This document shows, one piece after another, positions 10,013 through 20,106 of a DNA stretch of 64,000 nucleotides. Below the pieces are notes generated by a model. The model had not been told where the DNA came from, did no database searches, and was given only the letters and a program-made list of their open reading frames with translations. Within the stretch, counting starts at the first letter, position 1; every line of letters begins with the position of its first letter. The position numbers and the translations under genes were made by a program. Source of the stretch: Phytophthora quininea (Eukaryota; Oomycota; Peronosporomycetes; Peronosporales; Peronosporaceae); assembly GCA_011947345.1 (NCBI GenBank), contig JAAVTG010000003.1, forward strand, positions 49,551 through 113,550. The letters are read 5' to 3'.

Positions 10013-11039
10013 TTAGCTGCGCATTCGGCGAGTGCATTTCTCACCGGTAGTCTGGGCCCCATCGGTGCCGCTGGCTTCTCCGGTCGATGAAGCTGGCGGG
10101 GATGCAGCAGTAGAAGACGTCGTATCTGTCGAAGGTGCCGTGGTTTCAGCTTCAGGGGCTGCAGTGGGGTCGAGGCTTCCTCGCCAACGCTTGGCGTGGT
10201 GGTGGTCGTCGGAGCATTCGTTGTAGTCGCAGAGTCCTGCGTCGAAGGCGACGAATTGGATCCTGTCCCCGTCGAACTCGAAGCAGTGGACGTCTGAGTG
10301 TTGGTTCCTGTATCCGTAGAGCTCTGGGAAGTGCCCGCGCCGCCCTTGCTGCCGTTGATGTTCACGCAGTTCACTAGAAGGTTACCACAACAATTCATTA
10401 GTTCCTAAACACGACAGAAACCACACCGATCGAGTCAAACGCACCGTAAACCTGCCACGAGGGACCGTGCATGGCGATCCAGTAAAACGTCAGACGCTTG
10501 GCATTCTTGCACACGGAGGCGTCGATGGGCACCGGCGCAGCGCCACCGCCTTCGACGTTGTACGCCACCTGACAGTTCATGTTTGTCTGGGCTTTGTTGT
10601 CGTCACACCAGGTTTCGCACGGGCCTTCGTGGCCAACCACGAATCCTTCGGCTTTCGACAGGTCGGGGCTCCTACCGAAGTAAATGGTGTCGTTGAGTGC
10701 GCCGTAGCTGGTCTTGCTCGGGTCCGTGAAGCCGCAGGTCTTGGTCGCGTCGCTCGAAACCAGCTTTTGGTTGGCGTCGATCATCGCCTTGATGGTCTTG
10801 TAGGACGACTTTTTGAAGTTCTCGACGAAGGAAGCGACGTTGGCCCTCGGGGTAGTGCTGAACGAGCCGCTTGGGAACAGAGCTTTGCTGTCAATGGTTG
10901 CCGAGTACTGCGTGATGTCGATGTTTTTGCTGATGAACAGGGCCAGTGGCTGCACGAGGTAGCCGTGAGCCGACACTTGCTGAGCGGCGAACGACGCAAA
11001 CACCGAAAGCGTCGCGACGAACGCTGCAGACACTCTCAT
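10013..11039 (-). CDS. Divergent LPMO-like protein with one intron and a tail frameshift
   Basis: The ATG at 11039 opens a 24-residue signal peptide and mature His-Gly-Tyr-Leu. The domain is diverged but keeps VVGHEGPCETWCDD, LTFYWIAMH and WQVY. A 71-nt GT-AG intron (10374-10444) then splits the codon before Asn-Cys, and splicing gives WQVYVNCVNINGSKGG. It is the only LPMO copy here for which an intron is evident. After a Ser/Thr tail the frame changes near 10170-10180 (CCCC). One added C would lead to the family-type terminus Glu-Lys-Cys-Thr-Arg-Arg-Met-Arg-Ser, stop at 10013; as sequenced the frame ends at 10009. Copper ligands His1 and the HEGPCE His are present. Probably AA17-like but the most distant member of the group. 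Confidence 0.75.
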
Positions 11040-11680
11040 TGTTCTACTTGAGGACGACGGCGTATGTTACTCAATGGCGAGCATTTCCTATCCAGCTCGA
11101 ACAGCGAGGCTGGGGGTCGGTGGTTCTCTTTGCGTTGATAATCTCCTGCAGATTGCCACACAAGCTCATTGCAATCCTCTTCTGGCTTTGCTTTTACATT
11201 CGCAGAGGTCTGGACTCCGCTCTGCAATCCCAGCTGGGGATGGAAAGTCTCCCTCACAAATGACAAGTTAAAATAACGGGCGTATGTGTTGCTGTCCCGT
11301 CGGGACTCCCGACGGTGGTCGGTCAGAGATGCCACAGGCATCAACGATCGCGAAAGTTGGATTGGAGGGCATGATTGAGACGAAGTTACGGTGGTTTCTC
11401 CGGGGCCGATATGGTTGAATATGGCAGTTTATCCGACTTCATTACGATTTTGTATAGATCTTAAAAGCTAATGAAAGTTCAAATATAAATTATCAACCAA
11501 TCGCTATGCATCTGATCCCAAGTTTTGACCAATGGCATGTCTAGAGAAAAGGCAAGTCATGTAAGCCAGCCATTCCGACGTGTCGGGTCGGAAAGCTCCG
11601 TTAAATATGTGTATCTCCTCTCAAAACGGCAGTCAAAAGCATATCACTCGCATATTTTCCGTTTATCCGACTAGAGAGGC
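11040..11680. other. Intergenic between LPMO copy 6 and the Crypton
   Basis: AT-rich around 11440-11660. It may hold the left end and promoter of the Crypton element; no terminal repeat was recognised. Confidence 0.4.
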
Positions 11681-13834
11681 ATGGGTTTAGAGGAGTTGGC
11701 GCCCGGCAACACGAAGCGTGCAAAGGCAACTGCAGTGGCGGCATTTATGAGGTTTCTTAAGTCTGAGGGTGTGAGTGAAGGGTATGTGCGTGTGTGTATT
11801 GAGCGTGATGAGAGTGGGAGGTGTTTTGTGTCCGTCATGGACAAGTTTGGAATGCATCTCGCTTTTAACGAGGGCAGGAAAGGCAAGCCGCTGGCTCGAA
11901 ACACCTCGATGCAGTACTATCGGCAGGCAAAACTGTGGCTGCTCGATCAGTTTCCTCAGCATCGAGCCTCATTGGATGCTCGCCTGCTCAAAATGGGGAA
12001 GACTCTCGACAGTTTTTGCATGAAGCGTGACGGTGGCGGCTTTATCAGTAAGGCGCCACCATGTACAAAGGTTGACTTAAAACGAATGCTTGTGTATTTG
12101 TATGTTAATGCGAGCTGCTCTACTGACTACCAGGATGCTGCGCTGTTGTGTCTCCTGTGGCACTTGTTCGGGAGAGCCTCGGATCTTGCGCTTCTCCGCA
12201 AGACCAACGTGTCCATCGATGCCGGCAACGTACTCTTCGTGCGCTTCATCCGGATGAAGACATCCGAGGAGCAAGGTTTGTCCCTCTTCCCCGGAACAGA
12301 GTTCGAGACCTGCCCGTTGCTAGCAATGGCGCTGGCCCTGGTCATGCAGACGGCACCGTCACCCGACGTCATCGACAACCTGCCCGAGACGCCCGCCCAA
12401 GCTTCCATCTCACTCACTCCGGACGTGCCGTTGTTGGAGGTCCTCGACCACCCTGTTGAGTCTACTGGGCTCAGGCCACCGACGACAGCAGGAGCGGAGA
12501 CGACCCCAACCATCTACTCCCACGTGAACCGCGTGCTGGACCGGATCGCTGCAGCTGCTGGAGTCACTACAGCGCTGACGTCGCACTCCTTCCGGCGTGG
12601 CGGTGCTCAGCACGCCAACGGGAGTGATGAGCTCACGGCACGGTGGATCTTCGACCGAGGTGCCTGGAACATGAGCACAACAAACAAGGGGTTTAACTAC
12701 ATTTTCAACACCAGCAAAGAAGATCACAAGGTTAGCAAGATACTCAGTGGGCACGAGGCGAAGGCATCTGTGGTGCAGCAAAACTTAACAGCATTCGACT
12801 CGAAGACGAGGGACACGATCTCCAGATTCCAGCACCTCCTGTTCACCACCTGCCACAACCTTCAAGCCGCCCGCAACAACGTTAATCAAGCTGTTCTCGA
12901 CGTGCTCACCTCAAGTGTGATCCGCCACTACCCGTTGCTGAAGTCCTTGAACGCTGAAGCCCCTGCTGTCATGCGCATCGATGCCTGCGTTGCAGAGGCA
13001 GGATGCTCGTTCGCTGAATTACTAGCGTGGTCGTCACATCTTGCTAGTCCAGAGCCGTCCTGTGGTGATAGCACACCTTCACCTGCAAAGCCCACACTCC
13101 AGCAACCGACGAAACCAAGCGCAGAACAGAAGATCATCAATCACCAGGCTGCTGTGATTAACCACTTTATCGAGCACGTCCAGCGTCAAGATGCTCGCAT
13201 GGACGCGCTTGAGGCTAAGCTGCAAGCTCCTACACGCAAACGAGACAAGCCGGCAACTAGCGCGCCCGATGTCAGTCAGATCAAGAAAAAGCAGCGCAGG
13301 TCAGCAGTAACTCACCTCCACGCGACTTGGTACGCTTGGTACGCTCAAGAACCACCAATGTGGCGGGCACCGATCACGAAGCAGCAGCGATCCGAAGCCA
13401 AGCAGGTAGTTGCCTACATGAAGCTGTTCTTGGATGACGGCTTTGTCCTCGACACGACGGCAGCAAACTTCCGCGACCAGGTGCTATCCGTTGGAATCCG
13501 CGCGGAGAAATCCGTCGCTGCCTTTCTCGACGAACATGGCATCAGCTCGCGTGGCTCCGGTGCCGTCCTTAAGCACCTCCGTTCTCTTCACCGCTCTGGC
13601 GCGTTGAACTCCAAGATTGAGCGCCACGAACAGCTTCTGCAAACCCCGCTATCCAAGACCCTGCCCCCGGATACACACAGAACATTCTGGAACGGGTTAG
13701 TCGCTGAACACAGCCGAATACAAGTTAGTCTCCAGGTCAACTTTAACACCGAACACGCGCTGATGCCCATACACACGCGTCGCCACGCTCCCTCCCTCGT
13801 TTTCGCTCGCCCTGCTTCTTCCACACAAACATAA
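11681..13834 (+). mobile_element. Crypton-type tyrosine recombinase ORF
   Basis: One uninterrupted 717-aa frame. Tyrosine recombinase landmarks are visible in order: Arg165 in FGRASDLALLR, His302-x-x-Arg305 in SHSFRRGG, and a candidate nucleophile Tyr340 in GFNYIF. No reverse transcriptase accompanies it, which argues for a Crypton DNA transposon and against a DIRS element. Residues 480-535 are Pro/Gln/Lys-rich with a basic patch (KKKQRR). The C-terminal 200 residues form a second, unrecognised alpha-helical-looking region (WYAWYAQEPPMW onward). Cryptons move by recombinase-mediated excision and integration. The frame is intact, so the enzyme could still be active. It separates LPMO copies 6 and 7. 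Confidence 0.78.
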
Positions 13835-13839
13835 GAAAT

Positions 13840-13905
13840 ACCTCAGGTGGGGTTCGAACCCAACGACCTTCCCTTCCGGGTGCTCTACCACTGAGCTACT
13901 GAGGT
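13840..13905 (-). tRNA. tRNA-like sequence or tRNA remnant (possibly SINE head)
   Basis: The minus strand has a perfect 7-bp acceptor stem (ACCTCAG with CTGAGGT), a good A box (TAGCTCAGTGG) with D stem GCTC/GAGC, and a good B box (GGTTCGAACCC). It is only 66 nt long: the anticodon arm plus variable loop have 18 nt instead of about 22 and form no clean 5-bp stem, so no anticodon can be assigned. It begins six bases after the Crypton stop codon. It may be a decayed tRNA, a tRNA-derived SINE head, or part of the element's 3' end. Confidence 0.5.
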
Positions 13906-14341
13906 GGGGGTTAGTACAGCTCAAGACAGGGGTATACTCGTTGGAGGCCCGAGGGGGAATTAACACCGCCACAGTTCTTCGTGGCGGGCGACAACCCTGC
14001 TAGCCGCACCGTGTTCGGCACGACCCCTCAATACACCCTCCTGGGCGATCACTCGGGCACTGACACGCGTCGGCGAGTTTTGCGTCGCCGAAGCCAGTCA
14101 TTCGTGCCGGCGTATTTACTTTTTTCGAGTTTTTACGGAACTATGTACAATTTGTATAAGCATACTCATTTCAGCATTTCCCAGGAGGTAACTTGAGTTT
14201 TGTATTCATACAAACTACTAGTGTGCGTCGGGAAGGTCGGCGGTCCGATAAATTTTGGTATGGCATCCCAGGATGTGTTCACCACGCTACAGACACTTAT
14301 TGACGCTCCCTCTAGAACATCGACGACGGAGATGCCAGGGT
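13906..14341. other. Spacer right of the Crypton
   Basis: GC-rich to 14110, with a short inverted repeat around 14070-14096 (GTCGGCGA...TCGCCGA), then AT-rich. It may hold the right end of the Crypton; no gene recognised. Confidence 0.4.
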
Positions 14342-15397
14342 TTAGTGGCGGAAGCTGAAGCTGGTGCCCCATCCGTTCGCATTGGTGTTGGTGTTGCCCC
14401 AACCCCCATTGGCAGTGTTGTTGCTCGGCGAGACGGTGCCGCTTGTTTTCTGGTAGTCGTTGCCGGTAGTCGACGTGCCAGTCGAAGATGTCGCCCAGCC
14501 ACGCTTTGTTGTCGATCCGGTCGAAGATGTCGAAGTCCATTGGTTTGAGGTCGTTCCAGAACTTCCCGTCGTAGTGGACGTACCACTGGTGCCCGTATTT
14601 CCAGAGCTGCCAGTCGTAGTCGACGTTACTGAGCTTCCTGTTGTCGTAGAGGTCGCTCCGGAGCCTTCCGTAGTCGTGCTGGCTGACGGAGAGGATGTGC
14701 TGGTGCTGGTCGTCGTACTCGTCGTCGACCCTGAAGTCGTCGCTGTCGATGAACTGCTGGTTGTCGTCGAGCTGGTGTTGTTAGAAGTGCTGGTACCCGA
14801 CGAGGACTCCAAAGGAGCGCAGTTGATGTAGACCTGCCACGTCGATGAGTGCAGCGCCAACCAGTAGAAGGTCAACGAGCTGGCGCCCGTGCAGGAGTCT
14901 CGGTCGTAGGGCAGTTCAGCCGGAGCACTCGTGTAGTCCGCGGCGCAGTCGTCGTCTTGAAACGCGCGGGTGTCGTCGCACCAGACTTCGCACGGTCCTT
15001 CATGCGAAGACGTAAAGCCCTCGGTCGACGAGTGAGACCATTCAACGTACTGGTCAGGGAGAGGCTGAGCTGTCTCGTCTGGGTCGCATGAGCCGCAAGT
15101 GAGCGTGGCATCGGTTACTGTGATGGTGGCCTTGTCGTTGATGAGTTCCTTCAGCGACGAGTACGAGCTGGCCTTGAAGGCGGTGGTGAAGGCGGCGGTG
15201 TTGTCGGCAGGCGATCCGGAGAAGCTCCCGCTGAATCCCGACGCCGACGACTCGATGGTGGCGATGAACTGCGTGTTATCCGTCGACGAGGACAGGAAGG
15301 TCACCTTCGGCGCCGTCATGTAGCCGTGGCCGTGGGCCGTAGCAAGCAGCGTCGCGGCACCAAGAACCGACGGGAAGCTTGTCGCAGGGGCAACCAT
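14342..15397 (-). CDS. Secreted LPMO-like protein (probable AA17), HGYM type, with atypical C-terminus
   Basis: 351 aa from the ATG at 15397; 21 in-frame codons upstream precede the predicted signal peptide and overlap the Inr. A 23-residue signal peptide precedes mature His-Gly-Tyr-Met. The domain has SSASGFSGSFSGSPADNTAAF, CGSCDPDETAQPLP, SSHEGPCEVWCDDTRAF, LTFYWLALHSS and WQVYINCAPLES. The tail is very long and Ser/Thr/Gly-rich. Unlike most copies here it lacks the Cys-Arg terminus and ends in an Asn/Gly/Trp-rich stretch (SFSFRH). Its domain is almost identical to that of the gene at 34513-35472, while the tails differ completely, so the domain tract has probably been copied between the two loci. 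Confidence 0.85.
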   Translation of the reverse strand: MVAPATSFPSVLGAATLLATAHGHGYMTAPKVTFLSSSTDNTQFIATIESSASGFSGSFSGSPADNTAAFTTAFKASSYSSLKELINDKATITVTDATLTCGSCDPDETAQPLPDQYVEWSHSSTEGFTSSHEGPCEVWCDDTRAFQDDDCAADYTSAPAELPYDRDSCTGASSLTFYWLALHSSTWQVYINCAPLESSSGTSTSNNTSSTTTSSSSTATTSGSTTSTTTSTSTSSPSASTTTEGSGATSTTTGSSVTSTTTGSSGNTGTSGTSTTTGSSGTTSNQWTSTSSTGSTTKRGWATSSTGTSTTGNDYQKTSGTVSPSNNTANGGWGNTNTNANGWGTSFSFRH

Positions 15398-15432
15398 ATT
15401 GACTGGGAATGCGCTTCGACTTGGTTGCGAGT

Positions 15433-15448
15433 AAATCGGAAAGTGATC
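15433..15448 (-). promoter_or_regulatory. Oomycete Inr of the LPMO at 14342-15397
   Basis: The minus strand reads GATCACTTTCCGATTT, a good Inr match 36 nt upstream of the ATG at 15397. It supports that start over the upstream in-frame ATG at 15460. Confidence 0.6.
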
Positions 15449-15782
15449 GACAGACCGCACCGGCCAGGAAGGTCCTCGCGCTGACCGCGCGACTAAAGAT
15501 TTTTATCGAGTTCCGGTGGGATCCTGGCAGTAGAAGCGAAGCACGAGCCTGTGCAGCACATTTGTTGAGGGAACTTCTAGTCGCGTTCGAACACAGCCAG
15601 CAGGGATATGACAAGAAGGGGCTGCGCTTCTGCATGCAGAAGACCAGCGTGACGTGAGCCCGCCCGGAATGCCAGAATCGAAAGCAGATCACGATGTGAC
15701 TAGCTCAATTTCTTGCTTTATTGAACACTAAAGCAAGCATTCTTCGGGATAATTGGTCCTCCTGCAAGTTGCAGACTGAAAC
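15449..15782. other. Spacer between LPMO and kinase genes
   Basis: No coding signal recognised. Both flanking genes are on the minus strand. Confidence 0.4.
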
Positions 15783-17457
15783 TTACAGACCGTAGGACTC
15801 GCGCATGATCGTCTGTAGACGATAAACCACCATCGGGGACGACGGACGGGTAGCTGGATCCAGCGAAACACACTCGCTTCCAAGCCGCACAATAGCTGCC
15901 AAGCATTGCTCAGAAAACGACACTTGCAGCACCCCTGACGTCACCTTCTGTAGAATCATCGCGTCCGAGACCTTCATGCCCGTTACCGAATCCGTCCGAG
16001 CGTGGGCGTATGGCAAAGACTGCTGGTCCAGCTCGGACAGCAGCACACCGAACGAGAAAATGTCGGCCTTCTCGTCGTAGCGCTCGCCCAGCATGATTTC
16101 TGGAGCCATCCACAGCATCGTGCCCACTCCCGCCGTCATCGTCTGCAGTTCTCGCTCTCTCGAGACGCCGAAGTCCGTGAGTTTCGCGTCCAAACTCTCA
16201 GTCAGCAGCACGTTGTTGGATTTCAAGTCGCGGTGGATCACGATCGGATTCAGCGAGTGTAGATACGTTAAAGCCTGCGCGATGTGGTAGGCGATGCGGA
16301 GCTTGTCTTCGTCGAAGCCTTGCGAGTGACGTTGCGCCTCGAAGTTCTTCAGCAGAGCTCGTAGATCTCCACCTTTCATAAACTCTGTGAGGACACATAG
16401 GTCGCTCAGTGACCCCACGATACACCGACGAACCGGACGATATGCGGGTGACTTAGCCCCGCCATGAGCTTAGCCTCGACCAGGAACGAATTGACCTTTT
16501 GAGATCGCTTCTCACTTCTGGGAACAGCATCTTGATGGCGACGTCTTCGCGGTTGTATTTGCCGCGGTAGATCTCTCCAAAACCTCCACGGCTGACGAGG
16601 GCTTCCAGAATGATCTGGTCTCGAGGAACTCGGGCTGCGATGATGGCTTCGTCGGTCCAAAGTCCCGGCCCGAGCGTCGATACATCAGTCTCTCCGGTGG
16701 TGCCTGTCCAGCCGGCAACCAAAGGGTCTTGCAAGGAGCGTGTTGTGATACTTTTGTTCCGCTTCTTCCTCTTGTGGAGACAGCATCCCAAGACGGTAAT
16801 CAACGCAACGACAACCACTGCGCCGACGATAATCCCAGCGATCGCACCACCACTAAGACCTGATGACGACGACAAAGAAGACGACGAATTCGATGAAGTA
16901 GACGATGAACCCGATGTCGACGAATACGATAATGCGGCCGATGAATTGTAAAAGATCAACCCGCCAAGATCTTTGTAGTAGATGCATTCGCCGTGAGCGA
17001 CATCCTCCTGGGTGATCGTGAACGGGTAGTAGCCACCACCACCATCGCCAGGACAGTACGGGGTGCCTTCATTGCGCGTGAACGTAATGTTCCCACCGGT
17101 AGTCTCAATGATGGCGCTTTTGAAGATATCTTCGTTGGTGTAGAGCGCCTCGCACTTCCCCGTAGCTCGATAGGACACCGTGTCGAAATAGTCGTCGCAG
17201 TTGTCTTCATAATAATAATCACACGCAACGTACGGCTCGCCGTGGTAGACTTCGTCAAAACCATCGCCACGTTCCTCGTGGCAGCTCTGGTTCAGATACC
17301 CGATCAAGGTCCCGTTCAGGAACGCTTCGATGCAGCTGGAGTCGTTGGCTGCGACTAAGTTGACGCAGTTATTCTCCTTCAACGCATACACCCCCATCGG
17401 GGCCCCGCTGCAGGTGTCATCGTCGTAGAGACTCCAGAAGCGATGAAGGCCTGCCAT
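15783..17457 (-). CDS. Receptor-like TKL-family protein kinase, two frameshifts as sequenced
   Basis: A Cys-rich extracellular-type region (about residues 1-180) is followed by a Ser-rich stem, a membrane segment (about 205-227, GGAIAGIIVGAVVVVALITV), a basic stop-transfer stretch and a kinase domain. Kinase motifs in order are RGGFGEIYRG (glycine loop), VAIK (Lys309), HRDLKSNNVLL, DFG and WMAPEIM; the gene ends at Leu, stop at 15783. The frame breaks at about 16497-16500 (TTTT on plus) and 16414-16417 (CCCC). One extra base at each restores a continuous kinase of about 558 aa. No signal peptide is visible at the first ATG. The open frame continues upstream with a run of Lys/Arg (VAKKRKRKRK), so the true 5' end is uncertain. 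Probably a surface signalling kinase; it has no sequence link to its LPMO neighbours. Confidence 0.78.
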
Positions 17458-18472
17458 GGGGTTGTAGACCTTACGCTTCCTCTTCCGCTTTTTCGCGACT
17501 GGCAGGAGGGAGTCACTTGATACCTCCGCCGTGAACCGTAGGATTGCAACCTACATTTTGACAGACGAGTCGTTGATTAACGAAAAGGTTTTTAGTAGTT
17601 GAGCACGCTCGATGGAGACACGTTACCAAGCGCCAAGTCCGTTCAAGCAGCGACTCGTTTCGATGCTTCCTCGTAATTGAGCTGCATGTAGTTGCTTTGC
17701 CTGCGCGTGGCCCGTGTGGGGTGGTTGAATCTACCTTTACTGGCCTGCCGAACCTAATCGGGCTAAGTAGGTTGATGCAGGAGAGAATCACAATTGATTT
17801 CTGAGATAGAAGTTCAACTCTTCTGCTGACTGCTTCGGAAAGTTGTCAACTTTGCACAACGCTGGTTGGGACTTCATGGCTATCGCAGTGAATCGTAAGG
17901 TAGCATTCGTTGGTAAAAGTATTATCTCGCGTGGTGATTCCTTTGGACATCTCCGCTTCACAATGTTGCAGGCTGCGTCCTAGGTAAGCTTCGCAGCCCA
18001 ACCATTCATTCGAGCGAGGGTGGAGGTCTTCTTCAAGTGAAAATCCAAAAGCTGCGTACATCCTCCTGGGAATAAAGAAATCGTGCAACGAACGAGAGTT
18101 CGACATCCTTCTCCACTTCCAAAAGTATGAAAACGATGTAAATGACACCACCACCAATTTCTATCCTGACAATCAATACCGATAGTTGAAGCGGTGTTGG
18201 AGATGACGAATCGGGGCTGTTTGACGATAACACAGCTGAGCTGTAGAATCCCATTACCATGATTGATCTTCTCTGACCAACTGAAATGGATAATGGCTGC
18301 TTCCACAACGAAACCATAAAGGAGTTTCCATTGAAAGACGTTGAGTATAGCTAACGATGACACACGAACTATATTGTCCAGAAGCTTTTCGCTGCTTCCA
18401 ACTCTGTACAACACTCACACGCACTCGACGTTTGCTATCTCCTTACGAATGAAGGACCTCGAGACTCTTTTT
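17458..18472. other. Long spacer, possible missing kinase 5' exon
   Basis: An in-frame extension of the kinase runs to about 17540 and then meets a stop. No signal-peptide exon was recognised further upstream. Minus-strand frames at 17846-18414 show no family features. Confidence 0.4.
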
Positions 18473-19462
18473 CTACTGACGCATTCGACGACTACGGCGC
18501 ACCGAGCACTTGTCCGTGGAGGTTGTTGCGGTGCTAGGCGCAGACGTTGTAGCAACCGGGGCTTCGGTCGTGGTGGTGGTATCATCACTAGACGCTGACG
18601 TAGTGCCATCCGACGAAGTAGTCGTAGTCGTGTCAGCAGAGGCGTCCGTGGATACTGCTTCATAACTGGCCTCGCCGGCTGCCTCCGAGTCGTCGGTGGT
18701 GGCGGTGGTCGGGGCGGTGGTAGTCTTCGTTGTGGTCGACGAAGCTGACGCAGATGCAGACTCAATGTCGTCAGTGGTGGTGGTTGGAGCAGTTGTCTTG
18801 GTGGTCGTCGTACCGGTCGACGAAGCCGACGAAGACGTCGTCGTTGTGGTCGTCGTCGAGCTGCCAGCTCCACTGCCAGGGATCGTGATGTCGGCGCATG
18901 TCGGGTAGGTCTGGTTGGCAATGTCCGAGTGCCAGTAAAACTGCAGTGCACAGTCGCCGGCGTTCTCGCAGCCTGTCACGTTGGTCGGGATGGTGGCAGT
19001 AACAGTGAACGTGCCGGCCGAGTTGGCAAAGTCGTCGAAGTACGCGATCTCCGTGTCGCGATTGTACGTGATTTTACCGGTCGAATCGGTGCTGGGCTTG
19101 ACGATGCTCAGGTACATGTAGCCCGGGTGCGGCGCCTGGATGTAGTACTCGACATCGAACTCGACGCCGGCCTCGATCTCCGTCACGTTGTTCTCGGTCT
19201 CGTAGACCAGGCCACGGCAGCCGTTGTACATGTCAAAGGTGGCAGCGGCGGGTTGGTCGGCCTGGCCACGCTGGCTCAGGTTCTCGATCGGGGCCCACTG
19301 CAGCTCGTCGTCGCCGGCACCCTTGAGGCCGTACAGGCAGTCCTCGCGGTACTTGGCAGTGATGGGGCGGTACGACGGCACCAGCATTTGGCCGTGGGCA
19401 TCTACGGTGGCGCCCAACATCAGCGCTGTGGCGGCGATGGAGCAGAACACGGCAGGCTTCAT
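18473..19462 (-). CDS. Secreted LPMO-like protein, second family (HGQM type)
   Basis: 329 aa from the ATG at 19462. A signal peptide of 22 residues precedes mature His-Gly-Gln-Met. The domain (about 175 residues) is unrelated at sequence level to the neighbouring HGYM family. It reads PSYRPITAKYREDC, NGCRGLVYE, IQAPHPGYMYLSIVKP (His probably the second copper ligand), then CALQFYWHSD and NQTYPTCADI. The latter pattern recalls the chitin-binding type-4/LPMO fold, where a C-x-LQ...Y and CADI strand close the domain. A Thr/Ser-rich tail follows, ending Lys-Cys-Ser-Val-Arg-Arg-Ser-Arg-Arg-Met-Arg-Gln, the same terminus type as the other family. Substrate unknown; secreted oxidase or binding protein. 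Confidence 0.82.
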   Translation of the reverse strand: MKPAVFCSIAATALMLGATVDAHGQMLVPSYRPITAKYREDCLYGLKGAGDDELQWAPIENLSQRGQADQPAAATFDMYNGCRGLVYETENNVTEIEAGVEFDVEYYIQAPHPGYMYLSIVKPSTDSTGKITYNRDTEIAYFDDFANSAGTFTVTATIPTNVTGCENAGDCALQFYWHSDIANQTYPTCADITIPGSGAGSSTTTTTTTSSSASSTGTTTTKTTAPTTTTDDIESASASASSTTTKTTTAPTTATTDDSEAAGEASYEAVSTDASADTTTTTSSDGTTSASSDDTTTTTEAPVATTSAPSTATTSTDKCSVRRSRRMRQ

Positions 19463-19484
19463 TGCTGCTGAAGGGTTTGAGCGC

Positions 19485-19500
19485 AAATGGTGAAATGAAG
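19485..19500 (-). promoter_or_regulatory. Oomycete Inr of the HGQM gene at 18473-19462
   Basis: The minus strand reads CTTCATTTCACCATTT, a strong Inr match 23 nt upstream of the ATG at 19462. Confidence 0.6.
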
Positions 19501-20106
19501 ATCGGGGCCCAAGTCACCTGTCAACGGCAACATCATGTCGACGACGGACTTCTGTGGCCCCAGCTGGCGCAGAACCGATCCGCTGGCCTGCAGCATGTCA
19601 AGGCGATTGGAGACTGCGCAAGACTTGACGACAAGAAGCTCTCCCCAGCACAGATTTAAACTTGACGGTGAGGGAGGCAAGCCCGTAGACTGTGAACTTA
19701 AGCCTAAGGCTGCCAGCATCTCCACGGAAACCCGCAGTTACATTCGCGTTGTGTTTTGGATCACACGTGCCGTCGGTGCTGCTCGGCCATCGCGAGGTTT
19801 CTTTGCGATCGACCAGCAGCTGCTTCGGCTAACCTCGGCGGCGGCATTTGCACGTAGAGGACGCACTTCCGCGGGTGCCAGACACAGAAGTCCCAGAGGT
19901 GCTTGCAGCCATCCAGCTGGATTCGAATCGCTGCTGCATCGTTGTTGACAGTCGGCTGCTGTGCCGTGGCTATCTTACGGGGTCGTTGGACCGTCGAGCA
20001 AAACAGCAACAGAAAGGTATCAACGAACAACGAGAAAACTCAGAGACTTGTTACGCTAACTCGACAAGGAACAATAACCACCCACTCTACTCGAGTCGCG
20101 ACAACC
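19501..20106. other. Intergenic, no gene recognised
   Basis: Spacer between two minus-strand HGQM genes; short open frames only. Confidence 0.4.

Noticed and set aside
10150..10185. Second intron in LPMO copy 6 to explain the tail frame change
   Set aside because: The only GT-AG option is about 30 nt, far below the 55-81 nt introns seen here; a one-base C-run change is simpler.
10467..11051. 194-codon plus-strand frame opposite LPMO copy 6
   Set aside because: The minus strand carries signal peptide, His1 and HEGPCE motif; the plus frame has none.
11681..13834. DIRS-type retroelement
   Set aside because: The recombinase has no reverse transcriptase or RNase H nearby.
13840..13905. Functional tRNA gene with an assignable anticodon
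   Set aside because: Only 66 nt; the anticodon arm does not pair and the variable loop is missing.
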